Below are positions 1 through 11,599 of a stretch of DNA of 64,000 nt, piece by piece; position 1 is the stretch's first letter, and every line of letters starts with the position of its first letter. Under the pieces are notes generated by a model that was not told the DNA's origin, made no database searches, and saw only the letters and a program-made list of their open reading frames with translations. A program made the position numbers and the translations under genes. The DNA comes from Argopecten irradians (Eukaryota > Mollusca > Bivalvia > Pectinida > Pectinidae), in contig NC_091144.1 of assembly GCF_041381155.1 (NCBI RefSeq), positions 32,358,980 through 32,422,979 of the forward strand, read 5' to 3'.

Positions 1-131
1 TGTGTACACTTTCATCTTCACCTTTTCTTACGAAGGTATCTGTGTACACATCAAAATTTACACATATTACATTATATCGTTAAGCAACTTTCTTACGCCT
101 GCGATTTCTTTCGAGAATCTTGCTATTTAGT
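1..131. repeat. Inverted copy of the 12080-12210 repeat
   Basis: Read on the minus strand, this segment matches 12080-12210 and, in shorter form, 10525-10620. All three share an 'aagaaagttgc' block, an 'ataatgtaat' block and the 'tgtgtacacagatac' motif. In the plus-strand copies it lies a short distance 3' of a PAN exon, so here it probably marks intron sequence of a minus-strand copy whose next exon would lie beyond the left edge. Confidence 0.75.
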
Positions 132-375
132 AGGTTAATAAGTGAAAGATTATCTCAGCGAGTTGGTCTTTCACATTTTTTGCACAAATAAATTCAAAGA
201 TACATGTATTTCCATTAAATTTGAAATCGCCGAAACCTAATTTCCTCAAAAAAAATCGCCAAAATTTAGTAATCATTACATAAAACATGTTTTCAAACAT
301 GAAGAATTGAGTTTCTGTTTCTACAATAGTTTGATGTTCATGGAAAAATAGTAATTCACAAAATTGTAAGAAATG
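132..375. repeat. Direct repeat, copy 1 (with 2978-3206)
   Basis: About 230 bp starting 'ggttaataagtgaaagatta' recur nearly unchanged at 2978-3206, with a few indels. A short piece also appears near 1945-1965. The open frame across this copy (127-414, minus) is low-complexity, not conserved in frame and has no recognisable domain, so I do not call a gene. Confidence 0.8.
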
Positions 376-1077
376 GTTTCTAAATGTATTTATCTTCGTA
401 TCAGTTGAATTCACTAAGTTTTAACATTAACTTTTAATTGTATATTGAAAAAACTTGTGTCAGATCTATTAGGAACATTTATCGGTAATGTAAACCTTTT
501 TTACATTTTTATAATTCAAACATGTTATTGCGTTTCTTTCATTTTTAATCTGATGTATTTAGATAAGTGTTCATCCATTTTTAAATTTAGTGAATTAAGC
601 TATTTGTTGAGCAGATATAAATTAGATTAAAAAAATTGTTCACTACTTCATACAGTAAACAATTTGAAAAATATAATAATTACAGCCTTATAAAGATATA
701 TTTCATTTGTAATGACAAGTAGAATTTTTTTTAGAAATAAAACATGAAACATTCCACTGTAATGTAATTATGGGTCTTTATCCGGTTACACCAAATTTCA
801 ATTTGTAATTTTTCAATTCGATTCAGGGTTAATCACAATGAAACGAAAAATTTTCAAAAATTTCCTCCGTTAATAATTTTGATAATTTTACAGCATAAAT
901 CTTGAATTTCATAAATACATTACTTTGTTTAAATTTACTAAGTTGAAAAACAACTTTGCAGAAAATTAGTACTTAAAAGGTTTGGATTAAAATGAAACTT
1001 TGTCGGTCGATAGCTAAATAATGTCATGTATTAGGGCCCTAAACACATGATATTGACAAAATTAGGTATGAATGACA
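376..1077. other. AT-rich non-coding stretch with a decayed repeat copy
   Basis: No gene is seen. From about 700 to 1075 the sequence is a degraded copy of the 3940-4300 block: shared pieces include 'atgacaagtag', 'aataaaacatgaa', 'ggttaatcacaat' and 'gtcggtcgatagctaa'. This points to older rounds of the same segmental duplication. Confidence 0.6.
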
Positions 1078-1695
1078 TTTAAAGGTAATTCAGTCAAGAG
1101 GGTAATTAAAATATACACGGCAAAAAAGCGATGTATTCCCAGTTATGTTATCAAAATAAAGGAGACGTTCATTTTTTTTGTGAATGTGCGAAAAGCCTTT
1201 CATGTGTCAAAATGCAATGTATCATTTCGCTTTGTTTGGGAATTTTAAACGTTTGTGTTTTAAAACAACTTGTATGCACAATGTCCTTGAAATATTTAGT
1301 AATATAAAGATTGTCTAAATAGCTTGTGGTTTATCCCACAATTCTGACAAAACCAATTCCTAATTACAGTGGTTTTTATGTCCATCAAATTGAATTGCTA
1401 AAAAAATTTTATCTTTGGTTTACATCCGAAAGGTTAATTTAGTTCTTTGTTTACCCGGGAACATCACCAAAAAATGGGTACAATTTACATATTGTAACCT
1501 GCTTAACTCGTAATTGATCAACGATTTGTAATTACAACTGATAACATTAAAATACCAAATAATGACGTGGAATATGTCAATATTATGTCATATGTTTCAA
1601 AGAAATGTAGAACAATACTATTAATGTCAAATTATTATTTTGGCTTAGCTTTACAGAACATAAAAGATTTAGAGTCAATTGTCAACAATTACTTA
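1078..1695. mobile_element. TTAA-flanked MITE, diverged copy A
   Basis: The left end 'ttaaaggtaattcagtc' and the right half ('gatcaacgattt', 'gaaatgtagaacaatac') match the better preserved element at 53622-54192. That copy ends in 'ttaaagggacaattcagtct' and its complement. No transposase is visible. The right end here is eroded, so its position is approximate. Confidence 0.55.
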
Positions 1696-1696
1696 A

Positions 1697-2060
1697 AAAT
1701 GCTCCTTTAGGCCGACAGAGCAATATCAATGAATTACATTTTGGCAACACAATTGTGTTTAATCGTGTTTTATATATACACTGTATCTTCTTATGTAACA
1801 CCCAAAATTCGTGAAAATCCATTTATTTTGCCTTTTGGTCTACATGCACAATTAGTAATGACCATTCCGATTAATGATGATTACCATCCTGAAACAATGT
1901 CATTCTTGTTTTGTTTAAAAAAATCAAAGAAAAGGATTTGTAGGTTAATTAGTGAAAGATTATCTCAGAAGTAAACATTTCCTGGAGATTTAGTTTAATG
2001 GTAACGTCAAAGAATGTAACAATTTCGTAACTGAAAAATAATTAAAGTAAAAGTCGTTTG
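1697..2060. mobile_element. Small 'GATGCTCC' element, diverged copy
   Basis: The sequence matches the element at 4299-4676 in order: 'gccgacagagca', 'gtttaatcgtgt', 'tatatacactgtat', 'tttattttgcctttt', 'gcacaattagta'. The ORF at 1729-1974 runs through this repeat and is probably fortuitous. Confidence 0.5.
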
Positions 2061-2977
2061 CCTGATGTTTCTAACAAGTGAAACAATTCAATAATTGGAG
2101 AAAAAAAGCAAAGAAAAAAAAATGATATTCTGATCAAATTGTATGATTAATTAATATATTGGTTTTAATTTGTAAATTTCAATATTTCAAGGTTTTGAGT
2201 AATTCCACTAATTATTCGACTAACAAATCTTTTGTGGTAATTTAACATTTCGATTAACTTTTGCTTATTTCCCAATTTATCTTGTCAAAATTTGTGGAAC
2301 CGTTTAATATTCCATTCAAATCATTTTAGGTCTATATCAAAGTTCAAGTTTGATTTTGTTTTTATTGAAAGTAAACATTCCATGTTGATTTCTCCTGCCC
2401 AACGTTAGGAATGCGCGTATTTAAGCCTCCCCCATTAGTACGCATATCTGGTTCCTCCGACAATAAGGGCCCTATTAGGAGGGGAGGTACAGGCATCAAA
2501 TGTACTTATGCCAAGTTAATTAAATAGAACATCAAACAATAGCTAGGTATAATTGGATGAAATAAAATTTTCATATTGCTTGAGAACATGAAATAGGCTT
2601 TGGGGTCAATACACTGAATATTGATTTATGTTGAAATTTTTAGTCCATGCAATCAAATACACCAGACTAAAATCTTCATTATGTATTATTTAGGAAAAGA
2701 AAAGGTTAATATTTTATTGTTTCAACAATTATATGACAATTGAACGAAAAAAATTTTAAAATAATTGTTAAAGCATCTGATTATTCGTTTTTTACAAAAT
2801 GGCTAGATTCTCAAATTTCAATGGGTATCTTCATAGGTTTTAAAGGCAATGTAATTTACTTACAGTTGTTTAATTTATAAAACGGTGTAACTGAGGTAAA
2901 TTGAAAAAGAATATTGCTTAAAAACATATATCACATTTCCAAATAAGCAAAATATGTAAACGCAAAGTAAATTTCTT
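2061..2977. other. AT-rich non-coding stretch
   Basis: No gene is seen. The stretch includes a short 'aagggccctatt' piece near 2467, like the one at 3917, so it is probably more of the decayed duplicated block. Confidence 0.5.
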
Positions 2978-3206
2978 GGTTAATAAGTGAAAGATTATCT
3001 CAGCGAGTTGGTCTTTCACATTTTTTGCACAAATAAATTCAAAGATACATGTATTTCCATTAAATTTGAAATCGCCGAAACCTAATTTCCTCAAAAAAAT
3101 CGCAAAATTTAGTAATCATTACATAAAACATGTTTTCAAACATGAAGAATTGAGTTTCTAATTCTACAATAGTTTGATGTTCATGGAAAAATAGTAATTC
3201 ACAAAA
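2978..3206. repeat. Direct repeat, copy 2 (with 132-375)
   Basis: Near-identical to 132-362. It adjoins the downstream flank of the minus-strand PAN exon. Its last part, 'gttcatggaaaaatagtaat', also matches, in reverse orientation, the DNA 3' of the plus-strand PAN exon at about 10480. Confidence 0.8.
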
Positions 3207-4455
3207 TCATGCATATTCACAACACGCGTACAGGACGTTTTCAGTAAAGACAATCAAACGAAACTAAACGAAACGTACCTGTAAGTTTGTTGTATGCTAC
3301 TTTGTCACCATTCCCGGAGATAAGAGCCTTGTTAAACATGTAACATGTTTTAGCGGAGCTGTCATAGACGTATGACGTACAATTACATCCGAGTTCTACA
3401 CAGAGTGACGCACACCTCATCTTCGTACGGGAAGTTTTCTCTTCTGTCAATGTGTCCATGTTGCTGGCTATCGATACGTCGCTGACCACTCCGAATTTCC
3501 GTGAAACAATGTCTTCTTGTTTTGTTTCTAAACAGAAGAAAAGGATTTGTAGTAGTATGATACAGTCCAGGGATGGATATCGTGGCTGTGATAGTAACCC
3601 CTGGAGAGTAAGGTAACGTCAGAGAATTTCGCTCAACAATAATTACGTTAAAATCGATACCTGCCCACAAAGAAGGAAACTCTCCAATAAGAAAAAAAGG
3701 AAGAAATGCTTCTGATCTCATGATTGAAAACATGGTTCTAATTTAATCATTCATCAAGGTGAGTAATTCCACTAATTATTGTTTTGTTCTAACATTTCGT
3801 TCTTTATGAGTAATGGGTTCCGCCTTCTTTAAGAAGGTTCAAGAAAGTTCATGGCGTGTGAAATGAGATTATCCTGTAATGAATGCTATTATAATAGTAC
3901 GATAATAGGAAGATAAGGGCCCTGTCATCATTGTCCTATGACAAGTAGACGATTTAGCAATAAAACATGAACTTACACTGAATATTAATTATGGGTCCAG
4001 CATAAACACAAATCTTCAGGGCCCAGTTGTTCATAAGGTGATAGGGTTAATCACAATTGAACGAAAAATTTTCAAAAATTAAATAATTTCTGATTATTCG
4101 AATTTTACAAAATCTTAGATATTTCAGAATTCTGTTCTTTACTTACTTGTTGAATTTAGTAAAGATAGAAAAACAACATTTGCAGAAAATAAGAAATATG
4201 GGAAATAATTCTATGATGTCGGTCGATAGCTAACATGATGTAACATGCTTGTGTTAGGGCCCTATCACATATTGACGTTTTAGTAAGCGTATGATAACAT
4301 TTAAAGATGCTCCACCGCCGACAGAGCATAAATGATATTCATCATTTGAACAATAATTAGTGTTTAATCGTGTATATATACACTGTATATGTCTTATTAA
4401 CACAAAAAAATATTATAAAATCATTTATTTTGCCTTTGGTGCATGTGCAATTAGT
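3165..4455. repeat. Left arm of the PAN-gene inverted duplication
   Basis: This segment pairs as reverse complement with 9228-10505. The match covers the PAN exon, its upstream intron, two 'agggccct' motifs and part of the 4299-4676 element. The arms are separated by about 4.8 kb, which holds the 5062-8204 foldback element and a signal-peptide exon. Identity is clearly below that of the large 17.5/64 kb duplication, so this event looks older. Confidence 0.85.
3279..3527 (-). CDS. PAN/apple-like domain exon, secreted protein (minus copy)
   Basis: A 249-nt internal exon. It starts after a pyrimidine-rich acceptor ending 'tgtttag' (minus strand) and ends at donor 'ACAG/gtacgt'. Both junctions are phase 1, so it is a symmetric, shufflable exon. 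The translation carries a regular cysteine pattern (RCASLCVELGCNCTSY, then KTCYMF) typical of PAN/apple modules, which bind proteins or carbohydrates in secreted molluscan proteins. The phase matches the signal-peptide exon at 8684-8759. Together they would give a secreted precursor with the PAN module close to the mature N-terminus. The following exon, expected to be sushi-like by comparison with the plus copy, would lie left of position 1. The domain call is by motif only. Confidence 0.7.
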
Positions 4456-4676
4456 ACTTCATTCCATATAGGATATATAGTGCCACGCAATTTTTTGGGA
4501 TGCAATTAATTATTTTTTATATTTTTAATTTGAAGTAAAATTAGAAGCTCAAACTTTCCAATGGTGGTAATGGTGAAAAGCAAGTAACTTTTGTAACTGA
4601 AAAAATACTAAATCGTTTGCTCCTGTTTTTAAAAGTGAAAAAATACCCTTTGTCCACGATGGAGCATCTTTAAAGA
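4299..4676. mobile_element. Small 'AAAGATGCTCC' inverted-repeat element
   Basis: It begins 'taaagatgctccaccg' and ends 'cgatggagcatcttta', a short terminal inverted repeat. It has no coding capacity. Related copies are at 1697-2060, about 9100-9372 (reverse) and 45195-46096. It is a MITE-like family; the superfamily cannot be assigned. Confidence 0.65.
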
Positions 4677-5061
4677 AAAGCATTTAGAGAGATTGCTGAA
4701 CTACACTATTTTCGCATAGGCAATTCAATATTTCAATTTTGACCAGATAAATATATAAAAAAAAACCACTACAAATGTGGAATTTAAATTAGAATTAACA
4801 TTTCTTAGTTATAGAGCAGCATTTTCCGTTCAATTGTATCATCATTTATATCAAGTTCAATATGTTTTCTGTATTGAAGTTGAAGTATATTTGTGTAATG
4901 GTGTTCATATTCTTATAGTTCTTAGTCCAAAGCAAATCAAACAAAAGGTGTTTTGTATCCCTAAATCAATGAAGTTTTTTACTCTGCGAATGATAAACTT
5001 TGCTAGCTTGTTTTGAAATGAAATCGCGAAAATAAATTTGCCGCAAAAGAGAGTTGATTTA

Positions 5062-8000
5062 CAGTATGAAATAGGCCATGGGCTAGGAGGGTCCCACATG
5101 CACCTCCCCCCTCCCCCAAACCTCCGAACCAATATTTTTCTTAACCCTTATGACCCACTGATCACAAATCAAAATGTTAACATTGCATAAGTTGGGATGA
5201 ACTTCCGGTTATGACGTCATCAAGATGGCCGCCATCTCAAATTTCACTAAAAATGACAAATATTCATAACATTGACATTTTACAACTGAAGTAGACAAAC
5301 GAGGTATCAAAATGACCACAATAGAACACTAAAAACATATCAGGACCAAATAAGCAAATATATGTAGTGATTTTTACGCAGGAAGTGAAAAAATAGGATT
5401 TTAAGCTCAAAAATGGTAATTATTTAGTAAATTTTTCATATTTTGCTTGACGCATCAAAAACGTTTTCCAACCGCAAACTAGTATTTCTAATTAGTTTTT
5501 TGTCCACTTATAAATCTGTTTAAACAAAAACAAGCAAAAAAAACAATATTAACATTGTATAAGTTCCGGTTATGACATTATCAAGATGGCCGCCATCACG
5601 AATTTCATTAAAAATGAAAAATATTCATAACATTGACATTTTTCAACTGAAGTAGACAAATTAGGTATCAAAATGACCACAATAGAACAACAAATACATA
5701 TCAGGACCAAATCATCCAATATCTTTAGCGATTTGTACGTAGGAAATGAAAAAATAAGATTTTAAGCTCAAAAATGATAATTTTTCAGCAAATTTTTCAT
5801 ATTTTGTCTTAATGCAGCAAAAATGTTTCCCAACAATTATTATTGATCGTAATCAGTTATTTGATCTATTGTCATTCAGTAAAAACAACAACAAAATATA
5901 TAGAAATGCAAAAGAGAATTATTGTTATACCATCATTTGGTTTACAAAGCATCACCGTTTGCGCCGAGACGACAGTTTCCTGGTGTCTTAGAATTTCCTG
6001 AATATAATAGTGGCTATTGAAAATTTAAATCTTAACAAAGAATTTTAGGTTGGCTGAATATCTAAGTGGGACTTCAAAATAATTCACTTTCATGTTCGAA
6101 ATGTTGTACACTAGTAGCGTCTCAAACTGAATTATTACAGCAAAATGCCAACTAATAGCTATATGGTATCAAATTAAAACTGAGGTAATTCTGTCATACC
6201 GTAAATACCATGACACTTTCTGAAACGTTTTGTGCCTTTTAGAATGAGCACATCAGTGTTATTTCCTGTGTATAACGTCAGGAAATATCAGATGGTTACT
6301 TAACAGTGTCACATATTTCTTTCACTAGTTCTTTGTCTTCGATAGCGATGAGCTGATGAGCTGATGTGACATGACATTACCAGGTTGCCATCGTGGTTAT
6401 AGCTTGTCAATCGTCCATGGCCAGAGTTAACATAAGAAACATCAGTGTCAGGGTTGTAGGAGCTCTTCCTGTTTCCAACCTAGTGATTCAAATATCGTAT
6501 ATGATGTTCCAGACTATCAGATCCACATTCTGCGAAGGTTTGAGCTGGTTCTCCTTATTTCGTATGAAGCACAATTCCTCATTCTTGTGAACCTTCAGTG
6601 ACAATAGATGGCACAGGTTGATTCTTTGAGGTCATAAATGAGGTCTGCAGTGAAGTTCCACTATTTGCCAAGTCTGAAAAGCACTGTAGAAAATTTTATT
6701 TCTGGAGAGTCTTCAGTGGTCTCTTTACGCATACACCAGATGTGACACAACCAGCACATTCAAGGGAGTGAGAAAAGTCAGACCAATGAAAAACATTTAA
6801 CATTAATGGCCTCATTAATGACCTCGATGATATCACCTGTGCCATTTATGGGCGCACGAGGGTCCACTAGATTAATGAATGGTACTTCATACAAATTATG
6901 GAGCTATGTGCTAAGGAGAACCAATTCCACCATTCGAATAAGGTGGATCTGGTGTAAATTCCATTATGCCGAAGAAGTCTGGAACAGTATATACGATATG
7001 TTAGAATCTGAGGGAGATCCCACATCTCTGAACCTATTGTTCCTGATATGATCTCTGGCCAAGGATGGGTTATGAAAGATGATAGGCTAGAACAACACTG
7101 GTAATGCACTGTCACATCAGCTCATCGACATTGAAGACAACGCAATGGCTTTCGACGAATTTGATACTGATATCTCGATTATTCTGATAATTTGGACTAC
7201 CAGCTACCAGACATGCCGAGTCTCTTCAGTGGATGGAGCAGTAAGGCGAGAAAGCACGTACAATGATAATGGTTATCATTAAGAACCAGTGAAAGAAATA
7301 TGTGACACTGTAGTAACCATCTAACATTTTGCCTATGCTATACATAGGAAATAAACAATGAATGTTCTCATTTTCAAAGACACAAACGTTCTGGAAAATG
7401 ATATAAACAAAAACACAGGCTTAGATTACATTTGTTACTCTATCAGTAGGTATTGTGCTGTAATAATTATTTTTGAGACGCTGGTCAGCGTCAGCGATAT
7501 CGAGTTCGAAAAATAGCATATGCCCATTATACGCACCTGGTGATGTTTGTAAACCTTATGAGGGTATAACAATAATTATCTTTTGCATTTCTATAGATTT
7601 TAATTTTTGTTGGTGTTTTCATTGATTTATTGATTGATAAGAAATCAAATAACTGAATACGAATAATGATTTGTTTTTGGCGGCCATCTTGATGACGTCA
7701 TAACCGGAACTTATACAATGTTAACATTGTTTTTTTTTCTTGTTTTTGTTTAAACTGATTTATGAGTGGACAAAAAACTAATTAGAAATAATAATTTGCG
7801 GTTGGAAAATGTTTTTGTTGGGTCAAGCGAAATATGAAAATTTTTCTAAAAAATTACCATTTTTGAGCTTAAAATCCTATTTTTTCACTTCCTGCGTAAA
7901 AATCACTACATATATTTGGTTATTTGGTCCTGATATGTTTTTAGTGTTCTATTGTGGTCATTTTGATACCTCATTTGTCTACTTCGGTTGAAAAATGTCA

Positions 8001-8204
8001 ATGTTATGACCATTTGTCATTTTTTAGTGAAATTTGAGATGGCGGCCATATTGATGTCGTCATAACCGGAAGTTCATCCCAACTTATGCAATGTTAACAT
8101 TTTGATTTGTGATCAGTGGGTCATAAGGGTTAAAAAAATGTTGGTTTGGAGGTTTGGGGGGGTGCATGTGGGACCCTTCTAGCCCATGGCCTATTTGTTC
8201 CCTG
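5062..8204. mobile_element. 3.1 kb foldback DNA element
   Basis: The outer ends are inverted copies ('aaataggccatgggctag' on the left, its complement on the right). Pairing continues inward with interruptions to about 6380 on the left and 7100 on the right, leaving a loop of roughly 0.7 kb. The arms include 'cataaccggaa' with 'gatggccgccat', which recurs as a second diverged block near 5565 and 7680. No clean target duplication is seen; the ends may be 'CAG...CTG'. The frame at about 7144-7263, read with one shift, looks coding-like and acidic, which could be a transposase N-terminal relic, but I cannot name the family. The element lies in the intron between the minus-strand signal-peptide exon and its PAN exon. 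Confidence 0.75.
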
Positions 8205-8683
8205 CACTTACAAACACTTACAAAATGTATATAAAGCTATGAACAGTTAATTTTAATCACAAAAGTACAATTTCCTTCGCAAGGATAACACACATTTAAA
8301 ACAATCAGTATTTACTTAACGTATATAAGTCAAAGAAATAATATCAATAGGATTTTCCAGATGACACGGGATCCTATCAAACATAAGTCTGTAGAATACG
8401 AATTATTTCAAATGGTATATATGGGACAAAGAAGTATTTCCAACCGTTTGGACAACAAATGTCAAATTTTCGAGGCGATCTGCCCCTTATCGTATATATT
8501 CGTCCTTCTTGGATCTTGTTAGAAACAAGAAAACAAGTCAGTGAACATTTATATTTATATGATACCAAATCATATGGATGTTCCCTTGATTAAGATCATT
8601 CAAATACAACAATACAAATATGCTAAAAACAACAACAAAAATGACATCTACAGATATATTTGAATATTTGGTGCCCTGCTAAC
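8205..8683. other. Intronic DNA of the minus-strand PAN gene
   Basis: No further exon can be supported. An open frame at 8377-8568 (minus) has a possible acceptor, but joining it to the phase-1 signal exon gives an early stop, so I leave it unassigned. Confidence 0.4.
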
Positions 8684-8759
8684 CTGTTATTGCTGCGAAT
8701 AACAACAAAGTCAACACTACTCCCCCTGATATACTGATCTGCAGGTGCAATATCTTCAT
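8684..8759 (-). CDS. Signal-peptide exon of the minus-strand PAN gene
   Basis: A 76-nt first coding exon. ATG is followed by 25 codons that read as a secretion signal: a short N-region with lysine, then a hydrophobic stretch (VVLTLLLFAAIT). It ends at donor 'ACAG/gttag' in phase 1, which fits the phase-1 acceptor of the PAN exon at 3527. The intron would be about 5.2 kb and would contain the foldback element. No equivalent exon was found for the plus-strand PAN copy. The mirror position (about 4950) holds unrelated sequence. The upstream promoter is not evident. Confidence 0.6.
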
Positions 8760-9227
8760 TTTACAACGTTGAACGAAAGTCCTTCAAAAATGTATGAAAT
8801 CTCAACATGCCTTCGAAGAGTAAAAAATCCTTATCCTGATTTCGATTCTTCGACTTTGAAAGGCAACACATGACATTGATGATTACCGTCTGTTACGATG
8901 TTAGGTAAATATCTTGATTGGCGAAACACACTGCTACGTTTGCTACCAAGGTGACTTTAGACAGGTTTATTTTCCGTACATGCGCAGGTGGACGTGAACT
9001 AGCTGAATGCGTGGGTTGATCTGCTAACGTCTAATGAGGATTAAATAAAACAGAACAAGATCACAGATTACTTATGATAAATAATTTATAGTTTCCATCG
9101 CCAATGCTGATTTACAAGACAGCCCTCAGCTGGTTGTAACTAATTGACAATAACAATCGATGGATGAGGTAAAAACAAATAATGTATTGCATCCCGAAAA
9201 CAATCCGTGGCACTATACCCTATTGTT
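8760..9227. other. Spacer upstream of the minus-strand PAN gene
   Basis: This would contain the promoter and 5' leader of the minus-strand gene. I see no convincing TATA or initiator element and no other gene. Confidence 0.35.
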
Positions 9228-10505
9228 ATTGCGCATGCACCAAAGGCAAAATAAATTATTTTATATCATAATATTTGTGTTAATAAGACATAGATATACG
9301 CGATTACACACCAATTATTGTTCAAATGAAGAATATCATTTATGCTCCGTCGGCGGTGGGGCGTCTTATAATGTTAGCATACGCTTACTAAAACGTCAAT
9401 ATGTGAGAGGGCCCTAACACATGCATGTTACGTCATGTTGGCTATTGACCGACATCATAGAATTATTTCCCATTATTTCTTATTTTCTGCAAAACCTGTT
9501 TTTGCATCTTTACTTTTTAACAACGAGTAAGTCAAAAAAGAGTTCTGAAATATCTTACAAGATTTTGTTAAATTCGAATAATCAGAAATTATTTAATTTT
9601 TGAAAATTTTTCGTTCAACTGTGATTAACCCTATCACCTTATGAACAACTGGGCCCAAAGATTTGTGTTTATGCTATAACAATAATTAATATTCAGTGTA
9701 AGTTCATATTTTATTGCTAAATTGTCTAAGCATCAAAGGACAATGATGACAGGGCCCTTATTTTCTTATTATCGTACTATTATAATAGCATTCATTACAG
9801 GATAATCTAATTTCACACGCCATGAACTTTCTTTAGGAAGGCGGAACCAATAACTCATAAAGATGGAAATGTTAGAACAAAACAATAATTAATGGAATTA
9901 CTCACCTCGATGAAAGATAAAATCAGAACCATGTGTTCAATTATGAGATCAGAAGCATATCTTCCTTCTTTACTTACTGAAGGGTTCCCTCCTATGTGGG
10001 CAGGTATCGATTGTAACGTAATTATTGTTGAGCGAAATTCTCTGACGTTACCTTACTCTCCAGGGGTTACTATCACTGCCATAAAATCCATCCCTGGAAT
10101 GTATCATCATACTACTACAAATCCTTTTCTTCTGTAAAGAAACAAAACAGAAAGACATTGTTTCACGGAAATTCGGAGTGGTCAGCGACGTGTCGATAGC
10201 CAGCAACATGGACAAGTTGACGGTAGAGAACATAACCCATAAGAAGATGAGGTGTGCGTCACTCTGTGTAGAACTCGGATGTAGTTGTACGTCATACGTC
10301 TATGACAGCTCCACTAAAACATGTTACATGTTTAACAAGGCTCTTACCTCCGGGAATGGGGACAAACTAGCATACAACAAACTTACCGGTACGTTTCGTT
10401 TAGTTTTCGTTTGATGATCTTCACTGAAATCGCCCTGTACGTGAGTTGTGAATATGCATGACTTTGTGAATTGTGTTTTCCCATGAACTCCAAACTATTT
10501 GTTTA
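9228..10505. repeat. Right arm of the PAN-gene inverted duplication
   Basis: Reverse-complement partner of 3165-4455. It starts in a piece of the GATGCTCC element and ends 3' of the PAN exon at 'ccatgaactccaaact'. The two upstream-intron frames (9892-10137 here, 3383-3733 on the other strand) are similar because the DNA is duplicated, not because they are clearly coding. Confidence 0.85.
10140..10388 (+). CDS. PAN/apple-like domain exon, secreted protein (plus copy)
   Basis: It is exactly the same length as its minus-strand partner (249 nt, phase 1 at both ends). It has the same cysteine framework (RCASLCVELGCSCTSY, KTCYMF) and an intact donor 'ACCG/gtacgt'. The acceptor reads 'tgtaaag' where the partner has 'tgtttag', so it has lost pyrimidines and could be weakened. 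Splicing phase fits the sushi exon at 12323. No in-phase signal-peptide exon was found upstream on this strand, so the copy may lack a proper first exon or use one I cannot see. The reading frame is open, with mostly conservative changes relative to the partner. Confidence 0.7.
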
Positions 10506-10524
10506 CCTACTACATAGTAAGATA

Positions 10525-10715
10525 CTCGAAAAAAATAAATCGCGGGCGTAAGAAAGTTGCTTAAAGGTATAATGTAATATGTAAAAAAAAATCATGTGTA
10601 CACAGATACTTTCGCAAGACAATTAAGCAAAATCAAAATTGCTTTGCTTGATATGATGAGAAATGTGAATATGCCATTATTGTAAGCAATATTTTTATTT
10701 CCAATAGAAAAAATC
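10525..10715. repeat. Partial tandem copies of downstream intron sequence
   Basis: 10525-10620 repeats the 12080-12190 block. 10640-10715 repeats 12505-12582 ('gatgagaaatgtgaatatgc', then 'aaaaaatctctaca') but breaks off just before the AG of the acceptor. This shows tandem duplication of the intron/3' part of the gene, with loss of exons from this copy. Confidence 0.7.
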
Positions 10716-11599
10716 TCTACATTTTGATTCGGAATAATCAGAAATTAATTTAATTTTTGAAAAAAGAAAATTTCGTTCAACTGTGCATTAACCCTATCAC
10801 CTTATGGAACAACTGGGCCCTAAGATTTGTGTTTATGCTTTAACAATAATTAACAATAATTATGTTTTATATCTAAGCACCAGGACAAGGATGTCAAGTT
10901 CACTAAATATTTTGACTCATACTATTCATCACTCATACATACGCATTCAAATTTCAGGATAAATCTAATTTACACACCTTCGATGCACTACATGTCTTAT
11001 CAGAGGATGGCGGACTCTCCGGAAAAACCAACCAAATATGGATATACTCAACCGAGGGGTGAAGTCCAATACCTCCTTTTAAGACGGCCGTAACTATAAT
11101 GTAATCCTAAATAGCAAACAATTCCTATCTCTACGATCCCAATATATTAATGGAATATTACTTTTTACCTTGACTGACAGATTTATATTCAGAACCATGT
11201 GTTCTAATCCAAGAGATAAGAGCACATATATATTCCTGTGTCTCTTTTTTTTTATACAAGCACTATGCTTCAACTTCTATTTCTTGAATTGAAAGAATTT
11301 CCTCCTTTTTCACTCGTGGGCGCAGAGCCGAGGCCAGGCAGGCATGGCCCGGCATCGCAGGCAGTTCGATTTCCATTATGTTTGCTAAACCGTACATTAC
11401 ACATTATTGTTGAGCCGACGATAAAAAATGATCTGACGTTACCTTACTCTAAAGGAGCTCCTTTGTTGTACAATCACTGCCTATTCAATATCCATCCCCT
11501 GGTAGTTGTCGAGTTCTTCATATACTCTCCTTACAAAATCCTTTTATCCTCTGGTAAAGATGTACATAAGCTTAAGGGCAAATACGATTTGTTTTCAAA
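10716..11599. other. Decayed copy of the PAN upstream intron
   Basis: Pieces such as 'aacaactgggccc', 'ttgttgagcc' and 'gttaccttactct' match 9640-10080 in the same order, with many small insertions. No gene is supported. The open frame 11238-11603 is the diverged counterpart of a frame in the other copies and has no domain. Confidence 0.55.

Noticed and set aside
127..414. 95-codon open frame on the minus strand
   Set aside because: It lies in a direct repeat; the second copy breaks the frame with indels, and the peptide is Phe-rich low-complexity.
3383..3733. Open frames 3383-3733 (minus) and 9892-10137 (plus) that look conserved
   Set aside because: They are similar because both lie in the duplicated intron and exon DNA. 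They overlap the PAN exon in another frame and lack a domain.
6348..6370. Hammerhead-ribozyme-like 'ctgatgag' motif
   Set aside because: No 'cgaaac' partner or flanking stems in the right order; the motif is part of a short direct repeat in a foldback arm.
8377..8568. Possible extra exon of the minus-strand PAN gene
   Set aside because: An acceptor is present, but the phase does not fit the signal-peptide exon and joining gives an early stop.
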